Shown one piece after another: positions 1 through 11,935 of a stretch of DNA of 64,000 bases. This DNA comes from Plantago major (taxonomy: Eukaryota; Streptophyta; Magnoliopsida; Lamiales; Plantaginaceae), in assembly GCA_026545765.1 (NCBI GenBank), contig CM048840.1, positions 55,304,580 to 55,368,579 on the forward strand. Direction: 5' to 3'. How positions within the stretch are numbered: position 1 is the stretch's first letter; each line of letters opens with the position of its first letter. The notes under the pieces are model-generated. The model made no database searches. It was not told the origin of the DNA and was given only the letters and a program-made list of their open reading frames with translations. The translations under genes were made by a program, and so were the position numbers.

Positions 1-2427
1 CATGTAGAATGACTCATAGGGATGAACACGTAGCATTACGCTTCTTTGGTACCATCCAGTTTTCTTGTCTTGTGCACATCTTCTGGCTTGGGGTAAGGAC
101 AAGGAAAAGAAAGGTCCATCTTTCTGGCATCATTTCTCTTTTCAACCTCAAAGTTTAGCCAGGCATGAAGGTGCTCATGTTTTAGCAAATTTGGCTTGCC
201 TTCACTCCATTTTAGGATCTGGTTGAAGATGGGAGTTGGAAACTTATCATTGTCAAGTAGATGTTGCAGTTCCAGAATCCAATACCCTTTCTTGTTCAGA
301 ATGCACCTATATGAAGACTCTTCATTACTGGTCTTCACATACTCAATGTGGGCATCAGTTGGCTTTTTTTGATGAGTTTCTTTGTTTGCTCTGCCAAACT
401 GAATATCCCTTCTAGCCTTTCATTAGGTGGCCTTCGTCGGAGATCTTGTGACTCTTTCTTCTGCCTTGAAATCTTGGTGGAAGTCCTTGAATTGACTTGG
501 TATTTCCGGAAGGGTTCTGTCGCTAATGGCCTTCTTTGGGCAGAGGAGGTTGTAAGGGGCTTGCTTGCCTTCTTCTTTTGTGAAGTGGATGTTCATCAGT
601 ATCAGATTCATCCTCATCATCATCATTGATGTTCCAGTTGTGAGGCTTCCAGCTCTCTTGACCTCTTACCTCACCTTCTTCTTGATTTTCTTCTTCAAAA
701 GATTTCTGGTTGTTCCCATCTGAGATCCTAAGGGACTTCCCCCTAGTGACCATACTTCTCAGCTTTCTGGCTGGTTGATCTGGAACAACTTCTTCAGCAG
801 GGGTGTCTCCAGTGGTGTCCTTAATGACTAGTTGACTTGAGGAGGGGAGATTTGATTGTTTTCTTTTTCTTCCTCTGCCTTTCTGAGGCATCTCTCCTTC
901 CCCCTTAGTCATGAATGACTGACTCATGATAGCATAAGCTTCAGAGAGTGATTCAAAGTTCTTCTGGAGGTTGTTATGCACCCTGACCAATTCTTGGATT
1001 TCTTCTTTCATGTCCTTGTTTTGCCTAACCAACACTTGCTCTTTTCTGTTGAGCTCTTCAAGAGGCTTTAGAATAGCCTCAGCTTGTTGAGTAGCATAAG
1101 TAGCATCTGCTAGTGCTTGATTGGCATTGTTGCAGTCTTCTTCCCTGATCAGAGCTAAGTCTTTCTGAGAGAGCTATCTTTGGTTGCTCTATTTAGTAAT
1201 GTGACAAATCTTTCATCTCTTCTGGGGATTGTAGGACTTGGTTGTCTTGAGCAACAAGTCTCTTAGTTCCAAGAAAATAGCCATTACGGACTGTGCTCAT
1301 CACTTCTTGAAGCACCTGGAGCAGAGAAAATTTGAGGCGCCAGAAGGGCTAGCTTTTCCTTAGTGATTAGCCTCTCATCTTCTGCTTAGGAGATCAAGTT
1401 TGGGTTTATTTCAGCATCATTCTCATAATCCTTTTCTTGGATTGTTTGCAGAGTGGCAATCTTTTGTTTGCCTTTGAGTATGCTGGCCTTCTGAGAAGTA
1501 GAAGGTCTTTCTGATGCAACCTTAGCATAATGCTCTTCATCATCATTGTCATCCATGGCATCTATCTCAGCAGCAGTGACAACAATGGAATTTTTCAACA
1601 ACCTTTGCTCATCTAGGAGTGCCAGTTCCTTAGCATTAGCTTCTCTGAGCTTTTCGAGTTTGGCTTCCTTTTCTTCAACAAGAGCTTGACATTCTAAGTT
1701 GATTCTCTTCTCCTCTTCCAACTTAAATCTGAGTTGTTCAATCCTGAACTCAGTGGCTGTGATTTCTTCAATTGTGTCTTGTTCAGCCTGTTGGGTATTT
1801 TGATGAGACTTTGGTGGTGATGATGATGGAGCTTTCTGAGCATTGGAAGGAATAGCCTTTTCTGCACTTCCTTTGCTAGCTTTCTGAATCCCGCCATTTC
1901 CAGGTTGAGGATCATCATTCTGATCATCATCATCATCATCCTTTAACTTATCTTCTTGACTTGGATGCTCAGAAGGAGGTTCTTGGTAATCATTCTCATC
2001 AGTTTCCTTCTCATCTTCAGAAACCAGGTTGATCACATTAGGAAGTGTGATCATCCTCCCATTTACTTCTTCTTTTCGAAGGGTAGGTTGTGAGCTTGCT
2101 GGGCAAGGCAGGATGGGTCACCATCTGCTCTTGGGTTTGAGCATCAGCAGCTTGAAAGTCTGCTAGGAGTCGTTGTGCTACTTCATTTAAGAAGTTATCA
2201 TCCATCAGAGTGGCAAAAGAATATGATTCTGTGGGAAACATAGCATGGATATGGTCTTCCAGATTAATTTCTATGGCCCTTTTCTCTGTGGGATGTCAAT
2301 TAATCTTGCAATTTCAGAAAGATCGGCCTTTCTGAGTTTCTGCCATTGTCTGAAGCACTTTAGATGTTTCTTGAGAGTTTGCTTCTTAAAGGCTTGGAGT
2401 AAGTTGAGTGACACTAGACTTTGAGCC
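1..2427 (-). pseudogene. ORF2 of copy A, last exon (acidic, coiled-coil and C-terminal domain), broken
   Basis: Minus-strand coding remnants include an acidic low-complexity stretch rich in D/E and S (about 1390-2054), a heptad-like segment beginning EFRIEQLRFKLEEEKR, and a second coiled coil near 960-1060. A basic and acidic linker follows (about 520-930). The last part (36-338) has the motif YRCILNKKGYWILELQHLL. The same order occurs uninterrupted in copy C (43225-44727). Copy A has several stops and frameshifts here, for example around 1035-1386 and 338-520. The function is unknown. I see no transmembrane segment that would support a retroviral envelope. Confidence 0.7.
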
Positions 2428-3297
2428 TGAAATAAAGGGATCAAGTTAGTTTTGTTCAAACTACTTGTGTTAGTATCTGTGTGCAAAAGTAAGCTTTCTG
2501 AGCATACCTGTGTAGAAACACTAGGCTCATTTGCTTGGACTTCTTCTTGTTTGAGCACAGAGGCCTCAGATACCTTGATGTAAGGAGAAGTCTGATCCTC
2601 AGCATCCTTTCTTTCTGATTGATCATGAGAAATAGAATCAAATATGCTTAGAAACTTGTTATCAGACAAGATAAGTGAAAAATGCTTTCTGAGACTTCGC
2701 TTACTTCCAAGTGAGGAAGCTCAGTGGCATCTTTCTCAGAAACCTTGGGGGTTTCTGGAACCTTTTCTTGAATCTTGCTTGTTCAATAGCTTTAGTTTCT
2801 CTTGGAGGAGATGAGATCACATTCTCTCCGTCCAAGTGTTCTTCTGATTGAGCCTGTAAGATAGAACAAACATATTGATTAAGTAGTGAATTTTACCAAA
2901 ATTTTCTTAAGGAAAGTTTACTGATACTTACCTTCTCAACAGAAGGCTCAGTAACTACTTCCCCAGAGTGCTTTTCAGCCTCTGGAAACTCTTGGTGTTG
3001 GGGTGTTGGTTCCACCTCCACTACTTTCTCAGTTGTAGCCTAAGAAGAGACATTAAGAATATTAGAACATAAGAGCAATTTTGGTTAGTTATTCCTTGTT
3101 CAGAGATAACCTTTACTACCTGTGGAACAGGCTCTTCTTGATGTTCTGAGGTTAGAGGGACCTCTTCTTGATTCAAGGGAGTGAACAAGTTTTCTTCCCA
3201 AAAATTGTGTCTCCAAGTTGGCTGTAACAAATGAAGCTTATGAGTAACAAGTTAACATTTTAATGTTGACAAGTTAGATACAAACTACTTTTGTTAC
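2428..3297 (-). other. ORF2 intron/small-exon cluster, copy A
   Basis: On the minus strand, short acidic exons alternate with GT...AG gaps: 3222-3297, 3040-3119, 2854-2931 and 2428-2507, each 76-80 bp. A further intron has its donor near 2713, at GAA|GTAAGC. Donors are CAG|GTAACA, CAG|GTAGTA, AAG|GTAAGT and CAG|GTATGC, and acceptors end TTACAG, TTCTTAG, TTACAG and TTTCAG. Copy C has the same sites at the same spacing, which is the main evidence that these are real spliceosomal introns. The flanking exons read as acidic, Pro/Gln/Glu-rich protein. The first acceptor has lost one exon base relative to C, so A is frameshifted there. Confidence 0.7.
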
Positions 3298-4897
3298 CTG
3301 AATAGAGTCAGGCTGAGTTTGGGTCTCTTGGACTAGTGGAGTTTCCACAGCCTCTCTTTGCTCATTGTTGGTCTCCTCTACAATATCTTTCTGAGTTTCC
3401 ATCTCAGTTTGATCCCTTTCTGAGAGTTGAGCTCTCTCAGAAGGTTGAGGAACCTGTTCAAGAACAGGGTTTTCTTCAGCCACATTAAGTGCTGGCATTG
3501 TGAATGTGGAAGCAATGTCAACATCTTCCATCACTCTATCTTCCTCTTCCAGGCCTTCTTCTTCCTGCTGGACAGAGGGGGCTCCTTTCTTTCTGAGGGG
3601 ATGAGCTTGATGCTCCTCCATGGGTCTCAATCTGGACTTTTGAATACTTGTGTAAGTACTACATCATCATCGAGTAGTCTTGATTGGGGTGACCCATCTA
3701 TGATATTTCTATCATCTCGGAGATTTCGAGCAACTGTCTCAGAATTCTTGGGGCTTTCTGGTGTTGCCTTTCTGGCCGAACAATATCTTCTGAGATCTTG
3801 TCTCCAGAAGGTTGTGCTTTTTGTACACTTTGGGACTTAGAGGCTTTCTTGATTTGAGTCCTCTTTCTCTTGGCAACTGGAGGTTGAGCAGGAGCTTGCT
3901 CAGAGACCTCTTCACCTCTTTTGGCGCCTTCAAGCTCTTCAGCCTCTTTTTGAGCTTTCTCAGCAGCAATTCTCTCCTTTTCTTCAAAGGCATGTCTGAA
4001 AAGAGAGTTGGTGACTGGGATTTCTTGTCTCTTTCTGAGAGTTATTCCCATTGTTTCCAGAATTTAGCAAATTCTGAGACCAAAATGCATGTTGGCCTTT
4101 GTCTCAGCAAGGCCATTGATGATTTTAGGCTCAAATTCCTCAATGTGCCCAAGAAATTTGTTGAAGGCGTACTTCCCCCAATTAAAGTGGGTTTCCTGTC
4201 CTTCATGCTTCTTATTCCGAAGATGCATCATCATCCACCTCTCCATGATTATCTGGTCTACTCCACCTTTGTTGCCATCAAAGCAACAGACCCGAATGAG
4301 AGCCAAAGTACTCCAGTGTTTCTGGAGATGACTGGTTCTGATGGCTTTCAGAACAAAGTTTGCTGGGCAACCCTTTGCATTTTCAATCTGGATTGCCTCA
4401 AATAGCTCCTTAACACTTTGAATCATGGAGGCTTCCCTGATGTTGATGTCGTCGATTGTTCCTCGATTTTTCAATCCGAATAAGTTGCAGAAAGTCTTGC
4501 AGTCTAGGACAATTTCTTGTCCTTGAACTTCAGTCTGCATGTACTTCTCTTCTACATCATTCACAACTTTTGTGAAGATTTTGGAGTTGTTGTAGAACTC
4601 CAACACATCCAGTGTGGAAAGTCCACTGGGTGCAGCACACATAAATTTGTAGATATGGGAACTTTTCAACATTCCCAATATCAGTTTTCTATCTGCTTTA
4701 GAAGAAATGACTGCAGAGATATATTTCTTCACAAGAAAAGCTCCCCAATTCATCTTGTGACTTGGATTCCAGTCAGAAGGGGTAAACTCTCCTAGAAGGC
4801 GTTTATTTAACACCTTGAGTTCTTTTCCTCCTTGCTTTTCAGCAGGAGCAGATGATGCGGCCTTAGGGTTCTTGGTGGTCATCTTCTTTGATGCCAT
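3298..4897 (-). pseudogene. ORF2 of copy A, first exon (N-terminal conserved domain plus basic linker)
   Basis: Begins at ATG (4897), MASKKMTTKN, after a leader with a TATA-like box at 5100-5112. Residues 30-275 form a conserved alpha-helical-looking domain with the landmarks VLEFYNNSKI, VQGQEIVLD, FCNLFGLKNRG, CFDGNKGGVDQI, ERWMMMHL and FNWGKYAF. The style of EFYNN...VQGQ...F..LF.L recalls the domain annotated in plants as putative plant transposon protein, but I cannot confirm membership. A single TAC-to-TAA change at 4064-4066 interrupts the frame, which then continues to a KRKR-containing linker. Further frame changes lie around 3630-3740. Copies C and D carry homologues. Confidence 0.75.
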
Positions 4898-5863
4898 CTC
4901 TTATATAGAGTCTTTGAGTGAGTGAGTGTTTACAGATGAGTTTTGCAAGAATAATCGAGATTAGTCTATCTTTTCAGAAGACTAAGCACAAGAAGTTGAG
5001 TTGCAGAAGAAGTTTTGCAGAAATCTTGAGAGATTTTGCTATTTTGATGCAAGTATGAAATTTTGGATTTGGTAAAAGTGTTTGTCTTTTGCCCAATTCC
5101 TATATATATATTGCAGACAAAACGTACATAGATACAACATACATATAGCTGAATATGATTGTGTGTCTTTGTATCTGCATAGGCGTGGTACGACCTTTGT
5201 ACTTCATTAAATGCTTAGTGAGCCATGTCTGCATTTCTCAACACACATTACTTGCTCTGTTTTAATCTCAGCCGTTGAGATCAAATGTTTATACATCAAG
5301 GGTTTATATTGAATATCTTGTAATGATATCAATCAACAAATGGTATTGTGCCGACTTGATGGATTTTTAATATGCTACATTCATTGTGTCACTTAGTAAA
5401 GAGTAGGAACACTTAATCGTTTGAGCTTATCATTCTGAGTGTCAAGTCCTTATCTTTATATTATTTATCATAAAAATGGCAAAAATACAAGACATTGGAC
5501 ATGTTTGACTCCCAGAACTTATACTTTTTTGGGCTTTATGTGTGTTTTCTCTTTATGACTAAATAGTTTCCTGAATTCAAGAATCAGGAACTTCAGTTGT
5601 TTGAATGTTGACCCACTCTTAGTAAGTAAGTTCTAGGCTTATTTACTCATTGAGTGTGTACCAACCATTGCCTTTCTGGATACCCGCTCCAGAAATGTTT
5701 TGCCTTTCTGAGTGTTGCTACTCAGAAACCTTTGCATCACTTCTTAACAACTTGGCTTTCTGAGAGCATGTTCTCAGAGGCCTACTTCTTTTCTACCTTG
5801 CTTACACAGACTTTAGAGATTCAGGACATTTTTCAGTCCTTAGGCAACTCCATTAACCCAAGA
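4898..5863 (-). other. Pol-ORF2 spacer of copy A with hairpins and TATA-like box
   Basis: No coding potential. At the pol-proximal end it holds inverted repeats at 5673-5695 (TTTCTGGA/TCCAGAAA), 5705-5728 (TTTCTGAGT/ACTCAGAAA), 5754-5782 (TCTGAGA/TCTCAGA) and 5568-5590 (TTCCTGA/TCAGGAA). At the ORF2-proximal end, the minus strand has a TATA-like run at 5100-5112 followed by GGAATTGGGCAAAAGAC. This arrangement is repeated in copies C and D. Confidence 0.7.
5100..5112 (-). promoter_or_regulatory. TATA-like box upstream of ORF2 (copy A)
   Basis: Minus-strand AATATATATATAGG lies about 205 bp upstream of the ORF2 ATG. The same box with the same downstream GG(A)ATTTGGGCAAAAG context occurs in copies C and D at similar distance, so it is conserved between diverged elements. 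Confidence 0.5.
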
Positions 5864-7613
5864 TTATGTCTTAAGGTCAAGAACCGGCTTTCCTGTAGGG
5901 GTGAAGATATCTGCTAGTTGGTCTTCTGTGCCAATCTTGAGTATCTCTATATTGCCTTTTTCAACATGGTCTCTGATGAAGTGGTGTCTAACATCAATGT
6001 GCTTTGTTCTGGCATGGAACTTGGGGTTCTGTGTGATTGCAATAGCACTTGTGTTATCACAGAAAATGGGAGTTTTCTCTTCATTGAGTCCATAATCTCT
6101 GAGTTGTTGTTGAATCCACAGAATTTGTGTTGCACAACAACCAGCAGCAATATATTCAGCCTCTGTGGTAGAAGTTGCAATTGAGTTTTGTTTCTTGCTA
6201 AACCATGAGATAAGTCTAGCTCCCAGAAATTGACAAGTTCCTGAGGTACTTTTCCTATCAAGCATTGATCCAGCATAATCAGCATCTGAGTAACCAATCA
6301 AACTCAATCCACTTTATTTAGGGTACCACAAACCTACATCTACTGTACCTTTCACATACCTTAATATTTTCATAGCAATGTTGTAGTGTGATTGCATCGG
6401 ATTTGTTTGAAATCTAGCACACACACCAACTGCATATTGGATATCAGGTCTGCTTGCAGTAAGGTAAAGTAGTGAACCTATCAATTTCCTATACTTGTGT
6501 TCATCAACACTTTTATCTGATTCAGTATAGGTCATCTTGGTTCCTATGCTCATAGGTATCTTAGCATTCTTTTCAGAAGGCTTAAGATTGAACTTTGTGA
6601 GCATGTCTTTTGCATACTTTGTCTGATTAATGAATATTCCATCATTGAGTTGCTTGACTTGCTATCCTAGGAAATAGTTCAATTCTCCCATCATGCTCAT
6701 CTCGAACTTGCTTTTCATGAGATTTGCAAAGTCATCACAAAGTTGCTTGTCCTTAGATCCAAATATGATGTCATCAACATATACTTGAACTAAGAGAAGT
6801 TTCCCATCATGATTTAAGGTAAATAAAAGATTTATCAACTTCACCTTTCTTGAAACCACTTTTCAGAAGGTATTTGGCCAAAGTGTCATACCATACTCTT
6901 GGAGCCTGTTTCAGTCCATATAGAGCTTTCTGTAGCTTGTAGACCATTCTACTTTCTGAGGAAACTTCAAAATGAGGTGGTTGTTCAACATAGACTTCCT
7001 CAGCAAGTTCACCATTCAAGAATGCACTTTTGACATCCATTTGATAAACTTTAAAGTCTTTATGAGCTGCAAAGGCCAGAAAGAGTCTTATCGCATCCAA
7101 TCTGGCAACTGGTGCATATGACTCATCAAAATCTAAGCCTTCAGTCTGGGTGAATCCCTTGGCAACCATCCTTGCTTTGTTTCTGGTTATTTCACCATAT
7201 TCATTCATCTTGTTTCTGAAAACCCACTTGCTTCCAATCACAGATATTCCTTCTACAAATGGAACTAGTTTCCAGACTTTGTTTCTTTCAAACTGATCCA
7301 ACTCTTCTTGCATTGCAGAGATCCATTCTTGGTCTCTTAATGCTTCTTCAATAGTTTTAGGTTCAATGTTTGAGATGAAACATCCAAAGAGAGAATTAGC
7401 ATTTTCAGCTATTGCTCTCCTAGTCCTAACACCTTGATTGATTGGTCCAATCACATCCTTTGCAGGATGATCCTTGATCCATCTCATCATGGGTTTGGGG
7501 CTAGTAGGGTCAACATCTATGTGATCTGAATGTGAATCACTATGATTATGACTTGATACTTCTTCAGTATCTATGACATTTTGTACCACAGAAGGGCGTT
7601 GAATGTCTGACAA
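5864..7613 (-). pseudogene. Copy A reverse transcriptase and RNase H, broken
   Basis: Copia-type RT. Landmarks in order are [26 protein letters not shown] and the catalytic YVDD in VQVYVDDIIFGSKD, followed by RNase H with YSDADYAGSMLDRKSTSG, TEAEYIAA and the end IGTEDQLADIF. RT copies element RNA into cDNA and RNase H degrades the RNA strand. Damage: a frameshift near 6810-6860, an LG-stop at about 6660 (TTG to TAG), and TAA at 6314-6316 before RNase H. That last stop is shared with copy C. The C-terminus is altered (TPTGKPVLD in place of TKPLQESR). This copy cannot encode active RT. Confidence 0.9.
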
Positions 7614-8927
7614 TTACTGAGTGTGAGGGCTTTCTGGGACATGCCTGTCAAAGTGGTCATTTCCAGAATTAGCTCTCTGATGAACATCTTCAGTTTCCAT
7701 TTCTGGAAATCTCATAGGAAATTCTTCATCATGTCTGAGAATCATCTGGTTGTTACTAGGCATTTCATGCTTTTCTTCGTCAGAGTCATCCTCCCTTTCC
7801 ACAATGATGTTTTTCCTTTCTAAGGGTTTTTCTTCAGAATCCTTTATCATTAGTTCCTTGAACCTTTCTGAGAGTTCATCAGCAAGGGGTGATTTCTTGC
7901 TTTCTTCATAGAATACAACATGAACTGATTCTTCAATCTTCTTTGTTCTTTTGTTGTAAACTCTGTAAGCTTTGCTATTCATAGAATAACCAAGAAACAT
8001 TCCTTCATCTGCCTTTGGTTGAAATGTTCTTAGATACTCTTTTCCATTGTTAAGAACAAAACATCTACAACCAAACACTTTCAGATGTTTAATATTAGGG
8101 GGTCTACCAACCAAGAGCTCATAAGGGGTCTTGTCATGGTGTTTGTTTATCAAACATACATTACGAGTGTAGCATCTTGTGTTTACGACTTCAACCCAAT
8201 AAACTTCACTTATTTTGTTGTCACCAAAGATTGTCCTTGCTGCTTCTTTAAGGGTTCTATTTTTCCTTTCTGCAACACCAATTTGTTGTGGTGTTCTTAC
8301 AGAGGAAAGTTGATGTTGTATACCTTTGTTGGTACAAAACTCCTTTATGTACTGGTTGACAAATTCAGTACCATGGTCTGTTTTGATTGTAGATACCTTG
8401 TCATTTTTCATGACTTCAAGCTTATATAGCAAGTTTGGTATCTCCACCCTAGCATCAGATTTGTGCTTCAGAAAGACAACCCAAGTGAATCTTGAGAAGT
8501 CATCTACAACAACCAGACCATATTTCTTTCCTGCATAACTAGTTACAGATGATTCAAAAAGATCCATGTGTAATAGTTGCAGTGGTCTAACACTAGAGTG
8601 TCTGATTTTGGACTTGAAGGAGATCTTAGATTGTTTTCCCATCTGACAGGCAGAACAGATACCATCCTTTCTGAAAGATGTTTTGGGAAGGCCAACCACT
8701 AACTCTTTCTTGGCAAGTTTGTTCAGAGTTTTGAAGTTCAAGTGACTCATTCTTTTGTGCCATAACCAGTGCTCTTCTGTGTGACCAGATTGATTCACCA
8801 TGAGACATTCTTCAGTTGTGGCAGATGCCCAATCGGCAACATAAAGACTACCTTTCCGCCGAGCAACCAAGACTGTCTGCTTTGACTCATTGCCAATAAG
8901 TTTGCAAAACTTTGCTTTGAATTTCAC
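7614..8927 (-). pseudogene. Copy A integrase with GAG-pre-integrase zinc finger, nearly intact
   Basis: 437 codons without a stop. The N-terminus has the His-His-Cys-Cys finger (HKRMSHLNF... ICSACQMGK). The rve core has catalytic D in LHMDLF, D in TDHGTEF and E in GVAERKNRTLKE, the expected D,D-35-E spacing. The C-terminal part has HDKTPYELLVGRPPNIKHLKVFGC, typical of copia integrases, then an acidic linker toward RT. In the cell it would insert cDNA into chromosomes. A TAA at 7614-7616 separates it from RT in the same frame. This is the best preserved integrase in the window, because C and D carry deletions here. Confidence 0.9.
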
Positions 8928-9197
8928 AGTGAATCCCTTGTCTGCAAACTAGATCATGCTAAATAGATTGTATTTCAAACCCTTAACATGTAATACGTCA
9001 GTAATTGTTAAAGATCCCAATTTGACGTTGCCAAATCCCAGAGAGGGATTTAATTCTCCTCCAGCAAATCTGATGTCTGGTCCATTGTTGCAAGCCTTGT
9101 AGTTGACGGTTGCTTTGTCTCTGTCATGTGCTTTCGCATCCACTATCAAATAGCCATTGAGCCTTAGTCCAAGAGGCGTTACGCACAAGCGAAGCAG
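8928..9197 (-). pseudogene. Copy A retroviral-type aspartic protease remnant
   Basis: The minus strand retains the DSG catalytic triplet (WLFDSGC) and downstream NYKACNNGPDIRFAGGE...ITDVLHVKGLKYNLFSM, the usual copia protease. Compared with copy C, two single G bases are lost just after DSG and three more bases a little further on. This puts the active site and the rest of the enzyme in different frames. A stop follows FSM. Confidence 0.8.
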
Positions 9198-9200
9198 GAG

Positions 9201-10503
9201 TTAGGTTCTTGCCTCAGAGATAGAACCACTTAGACTAAACATTCTTCCAGTAGGAATCCACATTTTAGTGAATTTCTTGGAAGTTTGTTTTTGTCTAACT
9301 TTATCAGAAGGAGAAGCAATAGAATCAGTAATTTTGATCTCAATCTTCCTTCTTGGGGTGTTTCTAGGTGTTTCTTTTGGTGCTTTCTGGACCCTGGGTT
9401 TCTGGGGTTGCTTTTCAGCAAACTTAGCCTTTCTGGCCAGGTTCCTTCTAGCTCTGGCATTCAGTTTTTCAATGGCTTGAGATTTCTTCCATACATCTAT
9501 TGCTTCGTGCAATATCGCCTTTGCGCCATTGTTCTTGTCCTTCCTTATATTGTTGCGGAAGAACTTTTCCAATAGCACGATAGCCAATGCCATTTCGAAC
9601 ACCTTTGGCTTTCTCGAAAGCGCTCTTGAAGCCTTACTAGTTTCGCACCATCTTTATTTTCATAAATGGTACAGTTGAGAATTTGCCTATTCCAAAGAAT
9701 TCTTCCTTCCTAGTAATATAGCACTGTGGATGGTTGCAAGTCTGAGGGTTGTGTTTCTTTTCAGAAACCTTATCCACATGTTTCTTGTGAACTTGTTGTT
9801 CTTTCAAAGGCTGAGTTGCTACTCCTTTTCCTTTGTCAACTACCCTAGCTTTCTGACCAATGCTATAGGTGGTTGAAGAACCATTCTGTTGACTTTTTAC
9901 AAAGGTCAACCTTTCATCACTCTTCTTCAGAGGAAATGAATTACTCGATTGTTCATCAAGTCCAAGTCCACCTTTCTCAGAGGGATCTCTCAGATAGGTT
10001 TGAACCTCAGTGAGAGTGTCGCTAGCCTTTGCATAAGATTGGAAGGATAGCTCTTTCTTTCTGAGTTCTTCATTCTCAGAAAGCAGCTTCATCATTTTCT
10101 TATTAAGTTCATCCAAGGCTAGTTTGTGAGAATTTTCATTCTCAGATATCTGAGCTTCGAAGGCTATTTCACGTTCTTGTTCTCGACATTTTGATAGCTT
10201 AGAAACCTCTTTTTCAAGAGTTTCTTTGCTTTCCTCTAGAATTCTGGTTTTGGATTGTGCATCCAGAAATTCTTTCTCATAACGATCCAATTCACTCTTG
10301 ACCAATTCCAGATCCTCAATTACATCATCACTCTCATAGTACAGAAATTGTGAATTGTTAGTTACCTCATCAGCCATAAGACACATTTCAATGTTGGAGA
10401 TGTCTGGACCAGCAATCTCAGCAACTCCACACATTTCATTCTTCTTAAGGCCGAAGTCGATTACATCGTCGGTGATTCCACACAATTCTGGTGATGGTAG
10501 GTT
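9201..10503 (-). pseudogene. Copy A gag C-terminal coiled-coil and basic tail
   Basis: Continues the gag frame after a TGA. It contains LCGITDDVIDFGLKK, a long heptad-rich segment (about residues 50-170 of this part, ELDRYEKEFLDAQ to LLSENEELRKKELS), a Ser-rich linker, and a Lys/Arg-rich tail (ARARRNLARKAKFAEK) ending SISEART-stop. A frameshift around 9602-9640 splits it. Copy C has this region as one 501-codon frame, and copy D lacks most of it. A coiled-coil tail would suit multimerisation, and the basic tail would suit RNA binding; both are inference. Confidence 0.75.
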
Positions 10504-11706
10504 TCAGTCTTCTGAATCTCCATCTTCAGAATCTATTTCAATGTCTAGAGCATCAAGTTGAATTTGAATCTTCTTCCTTTCTTCAGTCAGTAAGGCCCTT
10601 TGATTTCTTTTGAAATTTCTTCTATCCTTATTGTCACCTGTCTTGAGCTTGTTTAAAGCAGGACAATCTCTCTTGAAGTGACCAGGCTTTTGACAATAGA
10701 AACAGATATCATTTCCTATTTCTGCAGCTTCAGTACTAACACCTTTCTGAATGGGGGTGTTCAGAGAGTTGTTCATTTGTAAGTTCTTGTACTGATGATA
10801 GTTTGGGCCAAGATGCTTTTTTAGCTTTTCTTTAGCTTTTCTTCTCTCAATCTCTTGACTCACAAATTTCTTCATGTGTCTTACTGCAAGAGCATTTTCT
10901 TCTGATGCATCTTTGCTATCCTTCTTTTCAGAAGAACCTTGAGAAACTAGAGCAACACTTTGCAACTTTTCAGCTGTTTGTTCTCTCTGAGTTGTCTCAT
11001 AGTCTATAGTAGCAAGATGAGAGAAGAGCTCTACTGAAGTAATATTTGGCATTCCTTGGTTGAAATAAAAGAATTTAGTCTGCTCCCAGTTGTGATTGAG
11101 ACTTCTGACAATAGTCTTAATTTTTTCTGACTGGGAGTATCTGTTGCTTTCACCAAGTGTAGCCATATCACTCATAAGAGTAGTAAACCTGAAATCATGT
11201 TCTTCCAGAGTTTCAGTGGGACCTTGCTTGAAGTTTTGGAACTTCAATTTAAGAACTTCGAACTTGTTTTCTTTGGTTTTCTCAGTTCCGGCACAGATTT
11301 CTTCAATCAATTGCCAGGCAACTTTCGCCGTTTTAGCACCCCACAGTTTACACTGTATGTGCTCAGGTGTCGATCTGATGATGATATTACGAGCTTGACC
11401 ATCCAATCTGTGTCTCTTGGCATCTTCAGATGTCCAGAGCTCTCTTGGCTTGTCTTCATACATAATGCTTCCACGAGCAATACGACCACTATCACTAGCA
11501 GTCGCATCCTCGCTTTCATCTTCCTTGTCTGAGGCTTTTCTTCCATCAGACACCTCAGTAACTTGTTTGAGTTGTCTGATTTTGATAGGCCCTTCATTGA
11601 TGACATAGATCATCTCATCACTAATGGCCTCCAGATGGAGCATCATGTTGTTCTTCCATTTCTCGTAGTTTTCTGGCTTCAGAACGGGTGCATCACTCAG
11701 AGACAT
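10504..11706 (-). pseudogene. Copy A gag (capsid and zinc knuckle), stopped by TGA
   Basis: Start chosen at MSLSDAPVLKPENYEKW (11706) because D begins exactly there, although an upstream in-frame ATG exists (11727). The UBN2/Ty1-copia gag domain covers about residues 10-220 (ELWTSEDAKRHRLDGQARNII, IEEICAGTEKTKENKFEVLKL). A CCHC knuckle, CFYCQKPGHFKRDC, follows near residue 335. Gag forms the particle and packages RNA. A TCA-to-TGA change at 10504-10506 ends this part, and the same frame continues beyond it. Confidence 0.9.
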
Positions 11707-11809
11707 ACCTGCACACTTAACACACAAATTATATAGTCCTTAGAAAGGGACAAAGTTCCTTCACCTATCTGGGGATCTAGGTTCAGTGCAGAAGGCTTGT
11801 GAACCTCCT

Positions 11810-11821
11810 GCTCTGATACCA
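11810..11821 (-). other. Primer binding site, tRNA-iMet (copy A)
   Basis: Minus-strand TGGTATCAGAGC, complementary to the 3' end of initiator tRNA-Met, lies two bases from the LTR end. It is the canonical plant copia PBS. Confidence 0.95.
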
Positions 11822-11912
11822 CTTGTTGGTCCAGATAACGGCAAAGTAAAAGACTGGGGGGGGGGGGGGGGGTGAATAGTCTTTTAAAACTTTTGTCGAT
11901 AAACACAGTTTC

Positions 11913-11935
11913 TCAGAAACCTGGGGGGTTTCTGA
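11913..11935 (-). other. Conserved R/U5 hairpin, copy A LTR
   Basis: TCAGAAACC pairs with GGTTTCTGA across a short loop. The equivalent hairpin in B uses TCAGAAAGTT/AACTTTCTGA and in D AGATATCT/AGATATCT. Confidence 0.65.

Noticed and set aside
348-629. Plus-strand 93-codon frame with a His run
   Set aside because: Antisense shadow of the copy A ORF2 acidic region; no domain and no homologue on that strand in copy C.
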